From: Firmicutes bacterium UBA3553
GTDB lineage: Bacteria; Bacillota; Clostridia; Tissierellales; Sedimentibacteraceae
Reading direction: 5' to 3'
Length of the DNA stretch: 29,765 nucleotides
Assembly (NCBI GenBank): GCA_002381185.1
Contig: DFOA01000022.1
Location: 1 to 29,765, forward strand
Part shown: one piece after another, positions 1 through 8,135 of the stretch
Position numbering within the stretch: position 1 is the stretch's first letter
Layout of the letters: every line of letters starts with the position of its first letter
Position numbers and translations under genes: made by a program
Notes under the pieces: model-generated
Databases searched by the model: none
The model's input: the letters and a program-made list of their open reading frames with translations, nothing else
Told to the model about the DNA's origin: nothing

Positions 1-660
1 AGAGCTTGTAACATCGTTCGTTGTTCCCTGTACAACCATAGCAACTTTATTTGTAATAAAATTATTTTGCGGATTAGTTACATTCAATACTGGCGGTACG
101 GTATCTATTGTATACGACCTACTTGCTTGTGTAGCTGTATTTACATCGAAGTCCGATACATTAATTGTAAAAGAATGCTGCCCGTCTGCTAAAGCTGTAG
201 GTGGTGTGTAGGTGCAATTGTATCCGTTTGTTACTGGAGTGCATACCATGCCGGAACTGTTTTTATTTAACGCGGTACCTCCGTCTACCTTTAGTGCTAA
301 CGTATCTAAGTTAATTCCTGAACCATTTGCTTCGTCTCTAAGTTGGAATACTATAGGCTGCTTGTTGTTGGTTACATAAGCACCGCTTCCAGGACTTGTA
401 ATTGCGATTGTTGGTTTAACTTTTTCTTTAACTTTTAATTTTAAACTGTTTCCTACCGTTGCATCCGTATCGTCCACTACTGTTATTGTGCTGGCCGTGT
501 TTTTAGCTTCTACAGTTACCGGATAATAATGTCCGCTGTTTACATTCCACGATGTAATATTAGGTGCTGTAATTGTTTTTTCATATCTACCTGTGCCGCT
601 ATTGTATGTCAGCACATGCCATGTGCCGTTTACTTGTACTCTTACTTGTTCTATTGCCAT
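1..660 (-). CDS. Ig-like-domain tail/adhesion protein, C-terminus cut by window edge
   Basis: An open frame starts at ATG 660 and runs without a stop for 220 codons to the window edge, so the C-terminus is missing. Residues 1-80 form a short N-terminal region (MAIEQVRVQVNGTWHVL) rich in Thr and Val. A bacterial Ig-like segment follows from about residue 81 (KVKPTIAITSPGSGAYV), with the LRDEANGSGIN and TYTPPTALADGQHSFTI signatures of cadherin/Ig-like repeats, and a second repeat begins near residue 185 (DTVPPVLNVTNPQNN). Such repeats are common in phage tail-tip and receptor-binding proteins, where they bind weakly to cell-surface sugars. The gene begins directly after the stop of the small gene upstream (661-834), so it belongs to the tail operon. 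The tail-fibre or decoration role is inferred from position; the Ig-like fold is read from the motif pattern. Confidence 0.75.
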   Translation of the reverse strand, partial: MAIEQVRVQVNGTWHVLTYNSGTGRYEKTITAPNITSWNVNSGHYYPVTVEAKNTASTITVVDDTDATVGNSLKLKVKEKVKPTIAITSPGSGAYVTNNKQPIVFQLRDEANGSGINLDTLALKVDGGTALNKNSSGMVCTPVTNGYNCTYTPPTALADGQHSFTINVSDFDVNTATQASRSYTIDTVPPVLNVTNPQNNFITNKVAMVVQGTTNDVTSS

Positions 661-834
661 TTATAAAATCACCTCTTCCCCGGAATAAAATGTACCGCTA
701 TATATTAATATAGGTTCTAATTCTTTTTCTATTTCTGTTACGGCTATTGCTATTAAAAATGCTGTGTTTTGGTCTACAGGGTTAGGGGTTATGACCACGG
801 ATGTTATTTCAGGTACTAAAAGAGTGTAACTCAT
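661..834 (-). CDS. Small conserved tail-operon protein, 57 aa
   Basis: An ORF of 57 residues (MSYTLLVPEITSVVITPNPV...) starts at ATG 834 and ends at TAA 661-663. Its start overlaps the stop of the upstream tail gene by the ATGA arrangement, and its stop abuts the ATG of the Ig-like gene, so translational coupling is clear. The sequence has a beta-strand pattern (SVVITPNPVDQNTAFLIAI) that resembles the first strands of an Ig-like module and ends in YSGTFYSGEEVIL. Small proteins of this kind sit between tail-tip and adhesin genes in Clostridia prophages. The function is unknown to me. The gene is easily missed because of its size. Confidence 0.75.
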   Translation of the reverse strand: MSYTLLVPEITSVVITPNPVDQNTAFLIAIAVTEIEKELEPILIYSGTFYSGEEVIL

Positions 835-2378
835 AATGAATTACCTCTTGCTTCTGTATTTGCTCTTAATGTGCCGTCATAGATGTATTCCTCTTTTGTT
901 ATGACTGCATTCCTGTTCTCATTATAAGCATCATAAATTTTTACCGTATCTGAGATTTCCCTTGCTGGATTTCCCCGCTCCTGTAGTTCATATTTAACAC
1001 GCATTTGTTCTATAGCAAGAAGCCAGTTTGCTACACCTTGACCGTCATATGCCAATGGATTTTCAAAAGTTTTAACCCTTTCACTCTCCCCTGAAGCTTT
1101 ATTACTTGCAATATAGATTGTCTCTGTTTCTGCATATTGATTATTTACTATTAACTCAATACGGTTTATTCTGCCCAGGTCTTTTACTTTCGCGGGTGTG
1201 TACATATTATCATTATTTAAAACATCAGCGGATGTTTCAGATACAGTAACTTCGGCAAATACTAATGTATCATTTCTATTAAAATAACATGTTGACTTTG
1301 ACGCCTGTGCAATCATTCTGATAGCTTCCCGGTGCGATAAGTTATAAGGTATACATTTGTTTATTATTCTTGAACCTATTTCCGGGAGTATGGATACAGT
1401 TATATCTAAACCACAGTCTGCAATAACCGCATTAACCGCTTCATTAACTGTCCATGTGCCTGTTGTTCCTATTCGGCAGCGTGTTTGGATTAAGGTGTAT
1501 GCTAAATCATTTGCCGTAATTCTTGCCGTAATGCTGTCATCCTCAGCATTTGAATATGAATAATAAAACCTCCCCATATTTACCTTTACAATAGAATTTG
1601 GTGAGTCACCTACACCCACTTGCACATTTAATCCTTGTCCCTGCTGCAGGTATTTATATATACCGTTTGGATTTATCATGTTGTATTTTTTATCACTGTT
1701 ATCAATAGTGATATCTAATTCATGAGATGAAAAGCTTTCAGCATTTAGAGATATTTCATAAAGTAAGTTTAGCTCTTTTGTGTTGTTTTTATCGAATATT
1801 TGGATTACTCCGAATACAACCTCGCATACCCTCACCCTGCGAAACGATTTTGACGTCTTGGTAAATGTTATAACAACTTTTTTATATCCTTCAACCGGCG
1901 TTTCAACTATGTATGTATGGAGCGTATTTCCGGCAACATTGTTTTCATAAAGCAGTCCTGAATTTCCATAGACTTGAATTGTAAAATCCTCTGCAAATTC
2001 ATTTGCCTTATCATCAAAAACAACTGTAAATCCGATTGATGAATGTTCCTTGGTAAAATTAAATTCTAATACTTGAGGTACTAATAAATAACCGTCTTCA
2101 TCAGATATTTCATTGCTCCACCAACCCGTTTCGCCATTGTCATTTTCGTCAGGCAGCTCAAAACTTCCGTCAAGCAAAAAATAATTACGCTCAAGAGTAG
2201 CTAATTTACCTGACATTTCATCAGTTTTGTTATGTGCCTGGCTTAAATGTGATATTGAAGCTTCACTTGTTGCTGTAACCGTAGCATCTTCGGCAGCATC
2301 AACATCGGCCAACTGAAATTTAACTCTGATATCTGACCACCTGGTAGAGGCATATGGATTGATTATTGCTTCTTGCAT
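831..2378 (-). CDS. Tail-tip/baseplate protein with galactose-binding-like domain
   Basis: A protein of 515 residues lies between the small tail protein gene and the Ig-like module. Residues 1-60 are helical and may form a coiled coil (ATSEASISHLSQAHNKTDEM). Residues 65-190 look like a discoidin or carbohydrate-binding beta-sandwich (LLDGSFELPDENDNGETGWW, then FNFTKEHSSIGFTVVFDD). From about 190 the protein resembles tail-hub or phage tail proteins that carry a region like SSHELDITIDNSDKKYNMINP and a YLQQGQGLNVQVGV strand pair, followed by GRFYYSYSNAEDDSITARITAND, typical of the hub-domain fold of Tal/gp27-like proteins. No peptidase motif is visible. Its place downstream of the tape measure gene fits a tail-tip role. 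The domain calls are by eye. Confidence 0.65.
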   Translation of the reverse strand: MQEAIINPYASTRWSDIRVKFQLADVDAAEDATVTATSEASISHLSQAHNKTDEMSGKLATLERNYFLLDGSFELPDENDNGETGWWSNEISDEDGYLLVPQVLEFNFTKEHSSIGFTVVFDDKANEFAEDFTIQVYGNSGLLYENNVAGNTLHTYIVETPVEGYKKVVITFTKTSKSFRRVRVCEVVFGVIQIFDKNNTKELNLLYEISLNAESFSSHELDITIDNSDKKYNMINPNGIYKYLQQGQGLNVQVGVGDSPNSIVKVNMGRFYYSYSNAEDDSITARITANDLAYTLIQTRCRIGTTGTWTVNEAVNAVIADCGLDITVSILPEIGSRIINKCIPYNLSHREAIRMIAQASKSTCYFNRNDTLVFAEVTVSETSADVLNNDNMYTPAKVKDLGRINRIELIVNNQYAETETIYIASNKASGESERVKTFENPLAYDGQGVANWLLAIEQMRVKYELQERGNPAREISDTVKIYDAYNENRNAVITKEEYIYDGTLRANTEARGNSL

Positions 2379-2380
2379 CC

Positions 2381-2713
2381 TTATACCTCCTCTAAAGTTA
2401 TCGTTACATTTTGACTTAGTTTAGGATTTTGCTTAAGCAAACTATATGGCATTTCATTTACTGTTACATAAACAATTTTAGCTCCTTCTGCATCTTCATA
2501 TTCAAAGGAAACTGAATTACCTGAATAATAAGCATCTTTAAACACTAAAAAACTTTCAGACTTTAGTCCCTGATAGCTCAAGACGTAATTGTTTTTAATC
2601 GCAATTACGTCTTTAACCTTTCTGCCGCTTGCCATTCTTGCAACTACTGACAATTCAACAGGTTCAATGTTCATTCGCCTGGGGCTTGGTATCATTAAAT
2701 TGTTTAATTTCAT
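2381..2713 (-). CDS. Small tail protein (DUF6711-like), between tape measure and tail tip
   Basis: A 110-residue protein starts at ATG 2713, overlapping the tape-measure stop by ATGA, and ends two bases before the tail-tip gene. It contains NLMIPSPRRMNIEPVELSVV and RKVKDVIAIKNNYVLSYQGL, the pattern of small Firmicutes tail proteins sometimes annotated as DUF6711, in which a short beta-rich domain precedes a body resembling a distal tail component. In siphophages this position is normally held by the distal tail (Dit) protein, but this protein is much shorter than a typical Dit. I therefore call it only a small tail-tip component. The family name comes from memory of the pattern and not from a search. 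Confidence 0.6.
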   Translation of the reverse strand: MKLNNLMIPSPRRMNIEPVELSVVARMASGRKVKDVIAIKNNYVLSYQGLKSESFLVFKDAYYSGNSVSFEYEDAEGAKIVYVTVNEMPYSLLKQNPKLSQNVTITLEEV

Positions 2714-5538
2714 CCCGTCACCCCTAACCTGAAGTTTTCATCAATACGTATATTTCGCAATTTTCTTTCTAACTGCTTCAGTCCATAATCATCTGCTATC
2801 AAAGTACCAATATTTAAGTTTAAGTTGATCGGTCTTCCAGAGGATTTTGCCATGTTTTCAGACTGATAGTTAGTGTATACCTTGCTTCCGCGCGGTAATT
2901 CAACAAGTTCTCTTCCAAGCTCTCCAACCCATGCCAATCCACCTGGATGATTGTTTGTTCCAGTAGCATACTTGGGAATAGATTTTTCCAGGTCTTTTTT
3001 AAGAATTTCAGCTGCAACACTTTTATCAACATCATACATTTTTGAGTATGCATTAATTTCCCTTGTATACGCATCCTCAAAATTCTTCTTTTCCTGCTCA
3101 TATTTAGATTGACTGGCACTTCTTGCAGAACTACTCTGGCTATCTGCCTTTGCGATTTTAGACATGGTTTCAGCTGATGCTAAGCTCTTCACAGCTTCTA
3201 CGGCTGCATTAGCAGCATCAGTTATTGTTTGAATCGTTAAATTTATGCCACTAGCAACCTTATTCATAGCATTTAAAGGCTTGTCTGCGTTACCTTCTAT
3301 TCCTTCTGCAAGCCCTTCATCTAAATAACGTCCATACTCATCCATCACCTTTGACGGAGAAGCAATTCCCCATTTTTCAGCAAATGCACCAATTATGCTG
3401 CCAGCAAAATCTCCCACCTTACTTAATAACCAATCCTTTGCCCCTAATATACCGTTCCAAAGTCCTTCTATAAGATACTTGCCTATATCAAATCCACCTG
3501 TAAAAACTCCTTTAATAGCATTTAGAACCGATGCTCCTAGGCTACTTATTGAAGTTGTTATATAAGTAAGCATTGAATTAAATCCACTGCCTATATTAGT
3601 TATTAATCCCTTACCCCAATTAAACCCGCCTTTAAAAATGTTAGTTATCATATTTCCTATAGATTCAGATAAACTCTTAGCTGTAGCCCCGATATTTCCA
3701 GTCATCCCTTTAATTCCTTCACCTATGTTAGTTATAAGTGATTTCCCAAGGTTAGCCCAGTTGTAAAGGGTTATTACATTTACTATAGCCAGTATAATTT
3801 GAGGTATATTTGCTATCAATGTAGGTATGCTGTCTATGATACCTCTAATCAGCATAAGCAAAATATCAATTCCGGCTTTTAATAATTTGGGTAGCTGTGC
3901 ATATATAGCACTTGAAAATTCATTTATAATTCTTGGTACTTCTTGAATGAGGGTTGGCAATGAATTTACAATTCCCTGAATCAAGGATGTTAAAATATTA
4001 ATACCTGCATCAACCACATTTCCTATATTATTAATTATCGTATCAGCAATACCTATCAGTATTGAAATAGCTGTTGGTATTATTGTAGGCAATGTTTCAG
4101 TTATGCCCTGAATCAGTCCCTCTATTATAGTTTTTGCAGTATCTAAAACCAGTGATATGTTACTAGATATAGCTCCTCCCAAGGATTCAAGTATATCTTT
4201 ACCCGCTTTACCTAACTTGGGTAAATTGTTAAAAACACCTTGTATCAACTGTGTTGTAATCTCTTTGCCCGCTTCTGCAATTGCAGGAATGGTGTTTACT
4301 AAGTTTCCTGCAAGCCCCATTACCGAATCTGTGATTTTAGTTATACCTTCTTGTACTGTCAAAGTTCCGTCAAACATTCCCGTAAATCCTTGGGCTACGT
4401 CTAAAATAGTAGGCAACAAGCTGGTTCCTAATCTGCTTTCAAGGTCACTTATAGTCTTATCTAAGTTCTCCATAACATTGGCATAATTACCTGACTCTCT
4501 TGCTGCTTGTCCTGTTATGCCGGCATTTTCTGCCATAGCTTCAACAAAGTTAAGTCTAATTATTTTCTTTTCTGCTTCTTCCAGTTTGTCGTATTCTATT
4601 CCAAGTTCTTTTGATGCCCATGATGCGATTCCGGCAGCACTTGCACTTATACCCAAGCTCTCGGCAGCTCCTAAGTTACCATTCATGAATGATTTTATTC
4701 TTTCTGATGATTCCTCAGTAGTCTTTCCATACATTGCAGCATAATCCGCTGCAACTGTAATGGATCTGTTTGCTAGATCGGTTGCTTCCTCTACTGTTTT
4801 GCCAAGTCCTGTCCATGATGCAGTTTGAGTTGTAAAGTCTTCCTTTATCCTTGATGTTATGGCTCCCGTATTATTGCTAAGCTCTTTTAACTTATTATTT
4901 GCATAGTCTGCAGAATCACCCATAACCTGTTCGTAAGCAGCTTCAATTTCTCCTATAGATGCAGCATTGGCTAAGCTTTCCCTAGTAAGTTCTATCCCTG
5001 CCTTTGCAATATCTATCATTGCATTTCCCAAGGCTTTTACTCCACCGATTATTGCATCTGATATCAGGTTAGCCTTAATAATATCCCCAAAGGTTATTGC
5101 TTTTTTACCTGCTTCATCTGTACTCTTACCAAATTTTTCAACATCATCAGCCATTTCATCTGTAGCATTGCTTCCTTTTTCAATGGCTTGAGTATTATTT
5201 TTCAGCTCACGCTCCATCTTATTCAAGTCAGCCGTCGCTTTGTTTACTGCCTGCTGCCAACCTTGTGTAACTTTATCATTCTCTCCGTACTTCTCAGCTG
5301 AGGCTTGCAATCCTTTTTGAAGCTCTGTCAGTTTGCCCTTCTGCTCGTCAATCTGTTTATTTAAAACTTTATTTTGAGCGGTTAAGGCTTCCATGCTTTT
5401 ATCATTTTTATCAAAATATGAAGTAACAGCAAGCATTTCAGTCCCAAGAGTCTTTAAGTTTGTATTTATTTGCTTAATTGCATTCCGAAACTCAGCTTCG
5501 CCTTCTATCCCTATTTTGGGGCCTATGTCATAAGCCAT
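2710..5538 (-). CDS. Tail tape measure protein
   Basis: This is the largest gene in the window (942 residues), placed directly after the tail chaperone pair, as tape measures are. The N-terminal ~130 residues are coiled coil (LNKQIDEQKGKLTELQKGLQ). A helical region of the phage-tail type follows (SIGEIEAAYEQVMGDSADYA and TGLGKTVEEATDLANRSI). Residues ~380-720 contain hydrophobic repeats of the form LIQGI-x-x-x-LPTII. The C-terminus has the ATGTNNHPGGLAWVGELGRE motif seen in many tape measures. Tape measure length sets tail length at very roughly 0.15 nm per residue, so a tail of about 140 nm is inferred. The start at ATG 5538 has a strong AGGAGG site. Confidence 0.93.
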   Translation of the reverse strand: MAYDIGPKIGIEGEAEFRNAIKQINTNLKTLGTEMLAVTSYFDKNDKSMEALTAQNKVLNKQIDEQKGKLTELQKGLQASAEKYGENDKVTQGWQQAVNKATADLNKMERELKNNTQAIEKGSNATDEMADDVEKFGKSTDEAGKKAITFGDIIKANLISDAIIGGVKALGNAMIDIAKAGIELTRESLANAASIGEIEAAYEQVMGDSADYANNKLKELSNNTGAITSRIKEDFTTQTASWTGLGKTVEEATDLANRSITVAADYAAMYGKTTEESSERIKSFMNGNLGAAESLGISASAAGIASWASKELGIEYDKLEEAEKKIIRLNFVEAMAENAGITGQAARESGNYANVMENLDKTISDLESRLGTSLLPTILDVAQGFTGMFDGTLTVQEGITKITDSVMGLAGNLVNTIPAIAEAGKEITTQLIQGVFNNLPKLGKAGKDILESLGGAISSNISLVLDTAKTIIEGLIQGITETLPTIIPTAISILIGIADTIINNIGNVVDAGINILTSLIQGIVNSLPTLIQEVPRIINEFSSAIYAQLPKLLKAGIDILLMLIRGIIDSIPTLIANIPQIILAIVNVITLYNWANLGKSLITNIGEGIKGMTGNIGATAKSLSESIGNMITNIFKGGFNWGKGLITNIGSGFNSMLTYITTSISSLGASVLNAIKGVFTGGFDIGKYLIEGLWNGILGAKDWLLSKVGDFAGSIIGAFAEKWGIASPSKVMDEYGRYLDEGLAEGIEGNADKPLNAMNKVASGINLTIQTITDAANAAVEAVKSLASAETMSKIAKADSQSSSARSASQSKYEQEKKNFEDAYTREINAYSKMYDVDKSVAAEILKKDLEKSIPKYATGTNNHPGGLAWVGELGRELVELPRGSKVYTNYQSENMAKSSGRPINLNLNIGTLIADDYGLKQLERKLRNIRIDENFRLGVTG

Positions 5539-5556
5539 AATATTACCTCCTTTCTT

Positions 5557-5796
5557 CTAGAATGGTAATACATCATCTAATGTTTCTTCTTTCTCTAATT
5601 CTGCATATGTCATTCTGTTGTATATTAATTTGTTTTCTAAATCAAACACCTGCTTATATGCTGTATACAGCTTGTCAAATTTATAGAAAGTCATGTGTCC
5701 GACTTGTTTTTCAGTAAAACCCATTTTCTTTCCTACAATTAAAAGCCACGCAAAATCAATTTTTACTGGTTCATCTGATTCTGCGTGGTCATCTCG
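5557..5796 (-). CDS. Tail assembly chaperone, frameshift extension (gpT-like part of a gpGT fusion)
   Basis: A second open frame in the -1 phase encodes 79 residues (RDDHAESEDEPVKIDFAWLL ... ETLDDVLPF) and ends at TAG 5557-5559. It has no start codon with a ribosome site of its own. It begins just after a stop (TAA) in its frame that abuts the slippery heptamer at 5796-5802. The product is therefore expected as an extension of the upstream chaperone, giving a fusion of about 194 residues. This is the classic lambda G/GT arrangement located between the major tail protein and tape measure genes. The short and long forms together are known in other phages to keep the tape measure soluble and recruit the tail protein. 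The frame and heptamer are seen directly; the frameshift itself is inferred. Confidence 0.8.
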   Translation of the reverse strand, partial: RDDHAESDEPVKIDFAWLLIVGKKMGFTEKQVGHMTFYKFDKLYTAYKQVFDLENKLIYNRMTYAELEKEETLDDVLPF

Positions 5797-6140
5797 TTTG
5801 GGTTATCTGTTTTCATACTTTCGGCTGTAACTAACATCATTTCTTTGTTTATTTTATCCATCCCTACAATTGTAATCAGTCTCCCGACTTGTTTTTCTGT
5901 TAGTAATGTTCTTTTTTCATTCTTTTCCTCATTCTCTATATCTATACCCTCGTTAATAAATTGCGTAAAGGTCCATTTTATATCTTTAATTTTTGGCTCT
6001 TCGTTTTTTGGAGGTTGCAATATGTCTCCCCATTCTTTCATAGAGCCATACTTGTCCTGTATTGCTTCCATTACGTTTAAAGTGAATGCAATGGGATATT
6101 CTTTTTCATTTATCGTCATATTTTTTACTATATCTAACAT
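5763..6140 (-). CDS. Tail assembly chaperone (gpG-like)
   Basis: This 125-residue protein lies between the major tail protein and tape measure genes. It begins MLDIVKNMTINEKEYPIAFT and contains NVMEAIQDKYGSMKEW, the sort of short strand plus helix pattern found in Firmicutes tail assembly chaperones. The start at ATG 6140 follows GGAGAAG at good spacing. The last ten residues (EMTTQNQMNQ) are encoded past the slippery heptamer and are lost from the frameshifted form. Expected role: binding the tape measure during tail assembly; it is not present in mature virions. The call rests on gene order, length and the frameshift arrangement. Confidence 0.85.
   Translation of the reverse strand: MLDIVKNMTINEKEYPIAFTLNVMEAIQDKYGSMKEWGDILQPPKNEEPKIKDIKWTFTQFINEGIDIENEEKNEKRTLLTEKQVGRLITIVGMDKINKEMMLVTAESMKTDNPNEMTTQNQMNQ
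5796..5802 (-). other. Programmed -1 ribosomal frameshift site (C CCA AAC)
   Basis: Read on the minus strand in the upstream gene's frame, this is C CCA AAC, which fits the X XXY YYZ rule for -1 slippage. It lies 10 codons before the zero-frame stop. The -1 frame opens immediately before it (TAA CCC AAA C), so a shift can productively occur only here or in the short overlap after it. It joins the two halves of the tail assembly chaperone. A downstream stimulatory structure was not evaluated. Confidence 0.8.
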
Positions 6141-6161
6141 AATCTTCTCCTATTCTAAAAT

Positions 6162-6182
6162 AGAGTGGAATCAATCCACTCT
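6162..6182 (-). terminator. Hairpin after major tail protein gene (partial terminator)
   Basis: The arms AGAGTGGA (6162-6169) and TCCACTCT (6175-6182) form a perfect 8-bp stem with a 5-base loop. The stem begins right at the stop of the major tail protein gene and is followed on the minus strand by ATTTTAG, a short U-rich run. A leaky terminator here would let the abundant tail-tube protein be made in excess over the chaperone and tape measure. The structure is seen in the sequence; the role is inferred. Confidence 0.55.
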
Positions 6183-6746
6183 TTATGGTGTTGTTACAAT
6201 TCCTGCTTTAGTATTAAGCCATGTTTTTGCGGCTGCTTCAGTGTCAAATATATTTTCACTCTTCCAATCGCCTTTAATATCTTTCATTATCATACCTTCG
6301 ATTGTTGGTGTCTGGAATGCTACATTCTCACCTTTAGTTTCTGTCTCATCATTTGGCTCACTAAACTGCATCTTATGGAACCATATTGCACGCCATTTAT
6401 CAACTCCAGCTCTACGAATACGGCCATAAAAACCATGTCCAACATAAGGAGCCTTGTCAGCCTCGTTTGCTACCATTTCTCCTGATTCCTCATCAATTTT
6501 ATGCCCTAACAGTACCCCTTGAACATCTAAGGGAAACTCATTAAGTCCAAGGGTTTCTGTGCCGCTTATAAAACTCTGATCAATTTCATCAATGTCGTCA
6601 TCAGCATACAAAATCTCATTGTTTTTGTTTATTTGAATGCTTGCGTTCATGGCTTTTGCTATTACTGCCCCAGCAGTATACACAGGTGAGCCGGTTGTAT
6701 CTGAATAAAGTGCATAAACCGGATATTTTAAACCAATCTTCTTCAT
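6183..6746 (-). CDS. Major tail (tube) protein, phi13-type
   Basis: This 187-residue protein starts KKIGLKYPVYALYSDTTGSP and continues with a segment of the type AKAMNASIQINKNNEILYAD, characteristic of the phi13-type major tail proteins of Firmicutes siphophages. Residues 45-80 (DDIDEIDQSFISGTETLGLN) match the loop region typical of the family. About 190 residues is the usual size. It forms the stacked hexameric tail tube. It follows the HK97 gp10-like gene and precedes the chaperone pair, as expected. The ribosome site GGAGTG precedes ATG 6746 by seven bases. Confidence 0.9.
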   Translation of the reverse strand: MKKIGLKYPVYALYSDTTGSPVYTAGAVIAKAMNASIQINKNNEILYADDDIDEIDQSFISGTETLGLNEFPLDVQGVLLGHKIDEESGEMVANEADKAPYVGHGFYGRIRRAGVDKWRAIWFHKMQFSEPNDETETKGENVAFQTPTIEGMIMKDIKGDWKSENIFDTEAAAKTWLNTKAGIVTTP

Positions 6747-6756
6747 ATTTTCACTC

Positions 6757-7182
6757 CTATTCCATTATCTTTTTTATTTCTTCATCATATTTTTTATTCA
6801 TTTCTTCTAATGCATTTTTCCTAGATCTATTTACTGCGGTCCTCACAAAAGGTCTTTTCTTCTGCCTGCTACTCCCACTCTCCATAACTCTAGCTTTTAT
6901 GACATTTGGCACACCTTTACTGTCGTATCCATCAAAACCAATCTTAGTGTTAATATTTCCGTTCCTATCAACATCCGGAGGCGCAATACCAAGACTGTTT
7001 TCTAAATCTCCCGTTGAATATTCGGAACCCTGTAAATTTGCTTTTAGCCCTTTTCTTATTTCATCAGCAACTGGTTGCGCTCCGGCCATAACCACATTTT
7101 TTGCAATTTCAGTAGACATTTTCCCAAGATTAGAAAGCTTCAACGCTAAATCATCAGTTCCTTTTATAGTCATTTTAGCCAT
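6757..7182 (-). CDS. HK97 gp10-like head-tail/tail completion protein
   Basis: A 141-residue protein with the layout of the HK97 gp10 family: KGTDDLALKLSNLGKMSTEI near the N-terminus, a long helix (VMAGAQPVADEIRKGLKA), a glycine-rich central segment, and the hallmark KKRPFVRTAVNRSR before a charged C-terminal helix. Family members are structural proteins of the head-tail junction or tail completion. It overlaps the upstream gene by 8 bases. The more usual order places gp10 before the tail terminator; here the 107-residue gene comes first. Confidence 0.85.
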   Translation of the reverse strand: MAKMTIKGTDDLALKLSNLGKMSTEIAKNVVMAGAQPVADEIRKGLKANLQGSEYSTGDLENSLGIAPPDVDRNGNINTKIGFDGYDSKGVPNVIKARVMESGSSRQKKRPFVRTAVNRSRKNALEEMNKKYDEEIKKIME

Positions 7183-7498
7183 AAACTATCTCCCAAACCC
7201 ACTCATAATGTATATATCCTGTCTCTTCCTCATGTTGAATGGAATTAAGCCTCCAGGATATATCTATTGAATTTAATTTTTCTTGTATTAATTCAAAATT
7301 AGAATCATATTCCGTCTTGGTAAAATAGTCTATTGTACCCTGAAGCACTTGATCAGTTTTCTGATCATCAGCATTAAGACAATCAGCTTCCCCGTCTTCC
7401 GCCCAAACAATATATTTATCCGGCTTATGAGAAGCTTCATAATGAAACGTAGACAAAGTAACTTGTAAAAGCGCATCTCTTAAATCAGTTAACTTCAT
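7175..7498 (-). CDS. Probable tail terminator/tail completion protein
   Basis: A 107-residue protein (MKLTDLRDALLQVTLSTFHY ... WRLNSIQHEEETGYIHYEWV) with the alpha-beta pattern of a tail terminator (gpU-like/DUF3168-like): an N-terminal helix, then alternating strands, ending in an aromatic-rich strand. It lies in the block between head connectors and the major tail protein, where the terminator normally is. The start overlaps the preceding gene by 14 bases and uses a GGAGGTGGC site. Assignment is by position and general pattern; I cannot identify a named motif. Confidence 0.6.
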   Translation of the reverse strand: MKLTDLRDALLQVTLSTFHYEASHKPDKYIVWAEDGEADCLNADDQKTDQVLQGTIDYFTKTEYDSNFELIQEKLNSIDISWRLNSIQHEEETGYIHYEWVWEIVYG

Positions 7499-7847
7499 AA
7501 GCCACCTCCAAACGTTCTAAAGATAAATCCATACACGGCGGTTCCACATCAGGCGGATATTGCACTTGTACAATCCTGTATTGCTCACCGTCTACTGGTA
7601 TTACTACATCTTCACGTCTCACACTGTTAACCCTTGGGAATCTTAACAACCGTTCTATCTTTGTTTGCTCCTGCTTTGCAGTCCAGAACCTGCTTATGCC
7701 CACGGTTCTTTCATCATAAGGCAGAGGCCTGTCAAGCTTTAATGCGAGTCCATCCTTTGGCATATTGCCCGGTTCCGCTATATTGCCAACCGAATAAATT
7801 TTTGCAACACCATCATTAAACGCCTGTGTCTGAGTTGGCAGCTTCAT
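7485..7847 (-). CDS. Head closure/minor head protein
   Basis: The frame extends upstream to 7889, but ATG 7847 (MKLPTQTQAFNDGVAKIYSV, 120 residues) is preceded by a near-perfect AAAGGAGG at nine bases and is the better start; this leaves a 32-base overlap with the connector gene. The protein contains RTVGISRFWTAKQEQTKIER and ends DLSLERLEVAYEVN. Its size, beta-rich pattern and position after the gp6-like connector fit the head closure proteins (SPP1 gp16-like) that plug the connector. The exact family was not confirmed. Confidence 0.7.
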   Translation of the reverse strand: MKLPTQTQAFNDGVAKIYSVGNIAEPGNMPKDGLALKLDRPLPYDERTVGISRFWTAKQEQTKIERLLRFPRVNSVRREDVVIPVDGEQYRIVQVQYPPDVEPPCMDLSLERLEVAYEVN

Positions 7848-8127
7848 AAGCCTCAACCTCCTTTTCCATCTGTAATGATAAAAGTTCATGCAGATAATTC
7901 TGCTGGAATAATTCTAAAGCATTGGAACGCGCATATCTGCAGTAGTCAAGAAGCAGTTCTTTTGGTTTCTCATCTAGTGTATAATCACATTCTGAACCTG
8001 CAGTTTTATCAATGTATTTCATTCCACGTTTGATGATACCAGTTAATTTATCGTCAGTGGATGCATCTTCCCAGGTAATATCCAGGTATGCCTTAACATC
8101 TTTCAATAGTCCTTCCGGTAATGTCAT
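7816..8127 (-). CDS. Head-tail connector protein, gp6-like
   Basis: A 103-residue helical protein: LLKDVKAYLDITWEDASTDD, then LTGIIKRGMKYIDKTAG, then LLLDYCRYARSNALELFQQN. This is the recognisable four-helix pattern of the HK97 gp6/SPP1 gp15 connector family, with the conserved opening 'kaYLdi...Ddkl' and a helix ending in aromatic residues. It docks on the portal and provides the platform for head closure. Start ATG 8127 follows AGGTGG. It sits in the expected place, downstream of capsid and a small linker gene. Confidence 0.85.
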   Translation of the reverse strand: MTLPEGLLKDVKAYLDITWEDASTDDKLTGIIKRGMKYIDKTAGSECDYTLDEKPKELLLDYCRYARSNALELFQQNYLHELLSLQMEKEVEAYEAANSDTGV

Positions 8128-8135
8128 CTAACCAC

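Noticed and set aside
4157..5191. Plus-strand ORFs opposite the tape measure gene
   Set aside because: All are mirror frames of the alanine/isoleucine-rich tape measure; no start signals.
5785..6429. Plus-strand ORF of 214 codons opposite the tail chaperone and tail protein genes
   Set aside because: It is a hydrophobic shadow of two well-supported minus-strand genes, has no ribosome site and no plus-strand neighbours.
6641..7270. Plus-strand ORF of 209 codons
   Set aside because: It is antisense to the gp10-like and tail terminator genes and has low-complexity hydrophobic translation with no ribosome site.
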